Of a stretch of 9,521 nucleotides of DNA, positions 6,123-9,521 are shown piece after piece. The translations under genes were made by a program, and so were the position numbers. The notes below the pieces were generated by a model. That model had not been told where the DNA came from, did not search any database, and saw only the letters and a program-made list of their open reading frames with translations. The stretch is from an uncultured Bacteroides sp. (GTDB lineage Bacteria; Bacteroidota; Bacteroidia; Bacteroidales; Bacteroidaceae). Each line of letters starts with the position of its first letter. Position 1 is the first letter of the stretch. The stretch lies in contig CAUHML010000122.1 in the NCBI GenBank assembly GCA_959606905.1, forward strand, positions 1 through 9,521, given 5' to 3'.

Positions 6123-7862
6123 TTAAAATACCTCCCGTATATGCTTAAAGTTAGAATTGATCGTATCAATTACTTCTTGTGAACGACCGTTGATTAACAA
6201 CTTATACATTGATTGTGCAAAGCCCACCATTTGACCGAATTCAATTTTGGGAGGCATGGCCAGTGCGTTCGGATCAGTCATGATATTAACAAGTACCGGA
6301 CCGTCCAACTCAAATGCATTCAGTAAGGTAGTCAACACTTCTTCCGGATCACTGACATTAAATCCGGTCATTCCCATTGCTTCGGCCACTTGAGCAAAGT
6401 CTGGATTCAACATATTTGTCTGCCAGTCCGGCAATCCGTCCACTTCCATTTCCAACTTCACCATTCCCAATGAACGGTTGTTGAATACGATAATTTTAAT
6501 TGGTAACTTATATTGTACAACGGTTTCCAAGTCTCCTAAAGTCATAGACAAGCCACCATCTCCGCAAAGCGCCACTACCTGGCGATCCGGATAAGCTAGT
6601 GCGGCACCGATGGCTTGCGGCAAAGCATTTGCCATAGAACCATGATTGAAAGAACCCAGCATGTGGCGTTTGCCTGTCGCTTGCAGATAACGTGCTCCCC
6701 ACACACAAGTCATTCCCGTATCTACTGTGAACACAGCATCGTCCGAACTTAGTTTGTCTATTTCGGACATCACATATTCGGGATGAATCTTATTTACATC
6801 GCCTTTATCTTCCGTGTAAGCAGCCAGATCCTTCTTTACTCCTTCATATCTTTTGAGTTGTTTCAACAGGAACGAATCATCTGTCTTCGGATTCAGCATA
6901 CGCAATAGACTTTGGATGCTCAGTTTAACATCACCGCAAAGTCCGATATCCACCTTTGCACGACGTCCCAGACGTTCGGGCTTTATATCAATCTGTGCTA
7001 TCTTGATGTCATCCGGCAGGAAAGCGGAATAAGGAAAGTCTGTGCCGAGCATGAGAAGCACTTCGGCTTCATGCATACTGTAATAGCCTGACGGCATTCC
7101 CAACAATCCGGTCATACCCACTTCATACGGATTTTCATATTGCACCTCCATCTTTCCTTTGAAAGTATATACCACCGGAGCATTCAGCTTCTCGGAAAGC
7201 GCGATCACTTCCTCGTGAGCTCCCCGGCAACCGATGCCGCAGAAAAGAGTGATACGTGTATGTTTGTTTAACATGTCAGCTAATTGAGCCAGATCTTCTT
7301 CCGACGGACAAACTTCCGGTGGGGCAGGATAGTTGATAACCGACGAGTCGACAGCAACGGCAGAAGCCTTTGCCAAGTCACCCGGAAGCCCGATAACGGA
7401 CACCCCTTTGCGGGTGACAGCCGTTTGTATGGCCGACTGGAGCATACGTGGAAATTGTGTGGGAGTAGTGGCTACTTCATTATAATAACTGCAATCGTTA
7501 AAAAGTTTGATGGTATTCGTCTCCTGAAAATATTCCGTACCGAACTCTCCGGTAGGAATTGTAGAGGCGATGGCGATTACCGGTGCGCCGGATCGGTGTG
7601 CGTCATACAAGCCGTTAATCAGATGAACATGTCCCGGCCCGCTACTTCCCGCGCAGCATCCCGGGCGACCGGTCAGTTGTGCTTCTGCCGCAGCGGCATA
7701 CGCCCCTGTTTCTTCGTGGCGCACATGTATCCATTTTATTTGATCGTTTTTTCTGACTGCTTCGTTTACTTCATTCAGACTGTCGCCTGTTACGGCGTAG
7801 ATGCGTTCAACTCCGGATTTTACCAGAGTATCTATCAACTGTTCTGCTATTTTTTTTGCCAT
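6123..7862 (-). CDS. poxB: pyruvate:quinone oxidoreductase (pyruvate dehydrogenase, PoxB type)
   Basis: This enzyme should convert pyruvate to acetate and CO2 using thiamine diphosphate and FAD, passing electrons to a membrane quinone (menaquinone is expected in Bacteroides). The 579 residues match E. coli PoxB (572) nearly end to end: VTGDSLN at 24-30, catalytic Glu50 within RHEE (same number as in E. coli), the FAD domain in the middle (about 190-340), GSFNHGSMANA at 403-413, and the ThDP motif GDG (434-436) to NN (461-462). The C-terminal region that binds the membrane in E. coli (YKLLINGRSQEVIDTIN) is kept, so a peripheral membrane location is likely. The start MAKKIAEQL at 7862 aligns with the E. 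coli N-terminus; the frame is open for 36 codons further upstream but that part has no family resemblance. It is a single gene with its own terminator. The gene at 8099 is divergent. Confidence 0.93.
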   Translation of the reverse strand: MAKKIAEQLIDTLVKSGVERIYAVTGDSLNEVNEAVRKNDQIKWIHVRHEETGAYAAAAEAQLTGRPGCCAGSSGPGHVHLINGLYDAHRSGAPVIAIASTIPTGEFGTEYFQETNTIKLFNDCSYYNEVATTPTQFPRMLQSAIQTAVTRKGVSVIGLPGDLAKASAVAVDSSVINYPAPPEVCPSEEDLAQLADMLNKHTRITLFCGIGCRGAHEEVIALSEKLNAPVVYTFKGKMEVQYENPYEVGMTGLLGMPSGYYSMHEAEVLLMLGTDFPYSAFLPDDIKIAQIDIKPERLGRRAKVDIGLCGDVKLSIQSLLRMLNPKTDDSFLLKQLKRYEGVKKDLAAYTEDKGDVNKIHPEYVMSEIDKLSSDDAVFTVDTGMTCVWGARYLQATGKRHMLGSFNHGSMANALPQAIGAALAYPDRQVVALCGDGGLSMTLGDLETVVQYKLPIKIIVFNNRSLGMVKLEMEVDGLPDWQTNMLNPDFAQVAEAMGMTGFNVSDPEEVLTTLLNAFELDGPVLVNIMTDPNALAMPPKIEFGQMVGFAQSMYKLLINGRSQEVIDTINSNFKHIREVF

Positions 7863-7949
7863 AGCTGTAATTGGTTTAGGATTGATTTTTATGTAATAAC
7901 AGATGGCTGCAAAGAAAAGTTCTGATTTAACATATGCTAATAACGCCTT

Positions 7950-7963
7950 TGTGTCGGGACACA
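7950..7963. promoter_or_regulatory. perfect 14-bp palindrome in the divergent intergenic region, possible operator
   Basis: TGTGTC (7950-7955) and GACACA (7958-7963) are perfect inverse repeats around GG. The site lies 88 bp upstream of the poxB ATG and 136 bp before the winged-helix gene. A dimeric regulator could bind here, but I recognise no consensus, and short palindromes also occur by chance. Confidence 0.3.
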
Positions 7964-8098
7964 TCACCACTTTTATGTTAAAATTAATTCTGTAACAACT
8001 TTTTAGTAAAGATGTATAAACAATTGCAATATCCTTTTGTTATCTTTATAGGCGAAATCTTAACCTAATGTATTAAACCTCTTAATTACTCTAGAAAA

Positions 8099-8317
8099 AT
8101 GAACAGAAATGAAATCGGTGTGAATGCCGGTAAGGTTTGGCAACTGCTTAGTAATAATGAGAAGTGGAGCTATGGACTTTTGAAGAGAAAATCCGGGCTG
8201 AAAGATAAAGAGCTGGGTGCCGCTTTGGGGTGGTTGTCAAGAGAGAGCAAAATAGAGTTCGATCAGTGCGATGAAGAGCTTTATGTATATCTCTGTGTGA
8301 ATGTTTATATTGGCTAA
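8099..8317 (+). CDS. small winged helix-turn-helix protein, DUF2582 type
   Basis: This 72-residue protein starts MNRNEIGVNAGKVWQLL. The sequence resembles the short winged-helix DUF2582 proteins that are common and uncharacterised in Bacteroidetes: an N-terminal helix (4-18), the helix-turn-helix around residues 23-52 (conserved LGWLSRESKI at 43-52), and a short beta wing to about 68. The length is normal for the family. No membrane segment or ligand domain is present. The start at 8099 is the only sensible one and is preceded by an A-rich run. It is divergent from poxB across 236 bp and ends 17 bp before a strong terminator, so it is monocistronic. Binding to DNA is inferred from the fold; whether it regulates poxB is unknown. 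Confidence 0.85.
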   Translation: MNRNEIGVNAGKVWQLLSNNEKWSYGLLKRKSGLKDKELGAALGWLSRESKIEFDQCDEELYVYLCVNVYIG

Positions 8318-8333
8318 AAGAGTTTGACACTTT

Positions 8334-8399
8334 AACGAGAACAGAAGAATCTCCGGAGGAATGACAGCATAGTCAGCACTTCGGAGATTCTCGTTTTTT
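8334..8399 (+). terminator. intrinsic terminator of the winged-helix gene
   Basis: AGAATCTCCG (8346-8355) pairs with CGGAGATTCT (8382-8391), and AACGAG (8334-8339) can pair with CTCGTT (8390-8395) as an extended stem. A T-run at 8394-8399 follows. TGAC (8362-8365)/GTCA (8372-8375) forms a smaller stem in the loop. The T-run lies only on the + side. Confidence 0.85.
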
Positions 8400-8454
8400 A
8401 TCCTTTTTCTGCTTTATGTATCTTCCTTTCAATGGATTTCCGGAAATAATTCTG

Positions 8455-8463
8455 TTACTTTGC
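8455..8463 (+). promoter_or_regulatory. candidate -7 box of the threonine aldolase gene
   Basis: TTACTTTGC at 8455-8463 differs from TAnnTTTG at one position and lies 26 bp before the ATG, the usual place for a short Bacteroides leader. No convincing -33 TTTG is found at the proper distance (TTTC at 8427-8430 is 24 nt away). It follows the upstream terminator, where a promoter is needed. Confidence 0.45.
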
Positions 8464-8488
8464 ATCACGAATTAAAATGTAAGAAACA

Positions 8489-9502
8489 ATGAGAAGTTTT
8501 GCCTCCGACAATAATTCCGGTGTGCATCCGTTGGTAATGGAAGCATTGAACCGGGCTAATATAGACCATTCTTTAGGATATGGCGATGATAAATGGACAG
8601 AAGAAGCCGTAGCGAAGATAAAGGAAACCTTTACGCCCAACTGTGTCCCCTTGTTTGTATTTAACGGAACAGGTAGCAACGTGGTAGCATTGCAGCTGAT
8701 GACCCGTCCGTATCATTCCATCTTTTGTGCGGAAACGGCTCATATCTATGTAGATGAATGCGGCTCTCCTGTGAAAATGACAGGTTGTCAGATTTGTCCG
8801 ATTGCTACTCCCGACGGTAAGCTTACCCCGGAATTGATGCAACCCTATCTGCATGGTTTCGGCGATCAGCACCATTCGCAACCCAGAGCTCTCTATATTT
8901 CCCAATGTACCGAACTTGGCACCATCTATACTCCCGAAGAGTTAAAACGTCTGACTGACTTTGCCCATCTGAATGGTATGTATGTACACATGGACGGAGC
9001 CAGAATAGCCAATGCCTGTGCCGCTTTGAATCTTTCCTTAAAGGAACTGACAGTAGACTGCGGAGTCGATATTCTTAGTTTTGGCGGAACGAAGAACGGA
9101 CTGATGATGGGAGAGTGCGTGATTGTATTTAATAAAGACCTGCAACCGGAAGCCCGCTTCATCCGTAAGCAATCCGCCCAGCTCGCTTCGAAGATGCGTT
9201 ACCTCTCTTGCCAGTTTACGGCATACCTCACAGATAACCTCTGGCTGAAGAATGCCAACCATGCCAATGCAATGGCTGCCAAACTTTACACTGAATTGAA
9301 GAAACTGCCCGAAGTAACTTTCACTCAAAAAGCCGAAAGTAACCAGTTATTCCTCACCATGCCCCGCCCGGTTATCGACCGCATGCTGGAGTCTTATTTC
9401 TTTTATTTCTGGAACGAAGAGAGGAATGAAATCCGTCTGGTAACTTCTTTTGATACGACAGAAGAAGATGTAGACGAGTTTATAAGACTTTTAAAACGTT
9501 AA
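8489..9502 (+). CDS. ltaE: low-specificity L-threonine aldolase (beta-eliminating lyase family)
   Basis: This cytosolic PLP enzyme should cleave L-threonine or L-allo-threonine to glycine and acetaldehyde. It has 337 residues, normal for the family. Visible features are the N-terminal FASDNNSGVHP that opens the fold, GTGSNV (60-65) for phosphate binding, His85 in AETAHIY which stacks on the cofactor ring, Asp169 in HMDGAR that contacts the pyridine nitrogen, and the Schiff-base Lys202 in SFGGTKNG. The small C-terminal domain ends with the LVTSFDTTEEDVDEFI pattern typical of the family. The start at 8489 gives the full fold and directly follows AGAAACA. It is transcribed alone after the terminator at 8334-8399. 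Substrate stereochemistry (L-allo or low specificity) cannot be told from sequence, and the symbol is given by family resemblance. Confidence 0.9.
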   Translation: MRSFASDNNSGVHPLVMEALNRANIDHSLGYGDDKWTEEAVAKIKETFTPNCVPLFVFNGTGSNVVALQLMTRPYHSIFCAETAHIYVDECGSPVKMTGCQICPIATPDGKLTPELMQPYLHGFGDQHHSQPRALYISQCTELGTIYTPEELKRLTDFAHLNGMYVHMDGARIANACAALNLSLKELTVDCGVDILSFGGTKNGLMMGECVIVFNKDLQPEARFIRKQSAQLASKMRYLSCQFTAYLTDNLWLKNANHANAMAAKLYTELKKLPEVTFTQKAESNQLFLTMPRPVIDRMLESYFFYFWNEERNEIRLVTSFDTTEEDVDEFIRLLKR

Positions 9503-9521
9503 AAAGGAAATCCGGAACAAC

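Noticed and set aside
7284..7925. 213-codon open frame on the + strand opposite poxB
   Set aside because: It lies entirely antisense to a clear enzyme gene, has a composition rich in Arg, Cys and Phe, and shows no domain. It is a frame shadow.
7910..7940. Weak promoter for poxB on the - strand (TTTCTTTG with TTAG 19 nt upstream)
   Set aside because: Both boxes have a mismatch; in this AT-rich region that is not distinguishable from chance.
7863..7970. Open frame extending PoxB by 36 residues to an ATG at 7970
   Set aside because: The extra residues have no resemblance to the family, whereas MAKKIAEQL at 7862 lines up with the E. coli PoxB N-terminus. The lack of stops over 108 bp can be chance.
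7977..7996. GTTA ... TAAC dyad resembling a second inversion site
   Set aside because: The spacing and core differ from GTTAC-N7-GTAAC; the arms are only 4 bp and can be chance.
8041..8048. TATCTTTA as -7 box of the winged-helix gene
   Set aside because: It is one base off consensus but no TTTG is found 19-21 nt upstream, so it is too weak to list as a feature.

Overview
The window looks like a chromosomal segment of a gut Bacteroides (order Bacteroidales). The evidence is the moderate AT-richness, the lack of strong Shine-Dalgarno sequences, promoter-like motifs of the Bacteroidetes type (TTTG / TAnnTTTG), and a large lipoprotein whose mature start (Cys followed by Lys-Asp-Tyr-Asp-Asp-Asp) is typical of surface-exported Bacteroides lipoproteins. 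The species cannot be fixed from this sequence alone. No rRNA, tRNA, CRISPR array, insertion sequence or phage gene is visible.

Layout from left to right. (1) Positions 1-347 are a non-coding leader with a candidate promoter and a dyad, GTTAC-N7-GTAAC, inside a larger hairpin. The dyad resembles the crossover sites of Bacteroides invertible promoters. (2) Positions 348-3242 (+) encode a 964-residue lipoprotein with a coiled-coil N-terminal part and a beta-rich remainder, similar in organisation to the BT1927-type surface-layer-like proteins. (3) Positions 3243-3607 are a gene-free zone between converging genes, packed with hairpins, including two intrinsic terminators on the + strand. (4) Positions 5967 down to 3608 (-) hold a three-gene operon with overlapping ends: DUF2157 membrane protein, DUF4401 membrane protein, and GDYXXLXY-family protein. 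Nobody has assigned it a firm function as far as I know. (5) Positions 7862 down to 6123 (-) encode a PoxB-type pyruvate:quinone oxidoreductase with its own terminator. (6) Positions 8099-8317 (+) encode a 72-residue winged-helix protein (DUF2582 type), divergent from poxB. (7) Positions 8489-9502 (+) encode a PLP-dependent low-specificity L-threonine aldolase. The final 19 bases carry nothing I can assign.

The window is not one pathway. It contains a phase-variation candidate controlling a surface lipoprotein, an uncharacterised membrane operon, and two metabolic genes: pyruvate to acetate plus CO2, and threonine to glycine plus acetaldehyde. The small regulator-like gene sits between the last two. 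The most promising places for something new are the dyad at 251-292, the structured non-coding zone at 3343-3598, and the DUF2157/DUF4401/GDYXXLXY operon.
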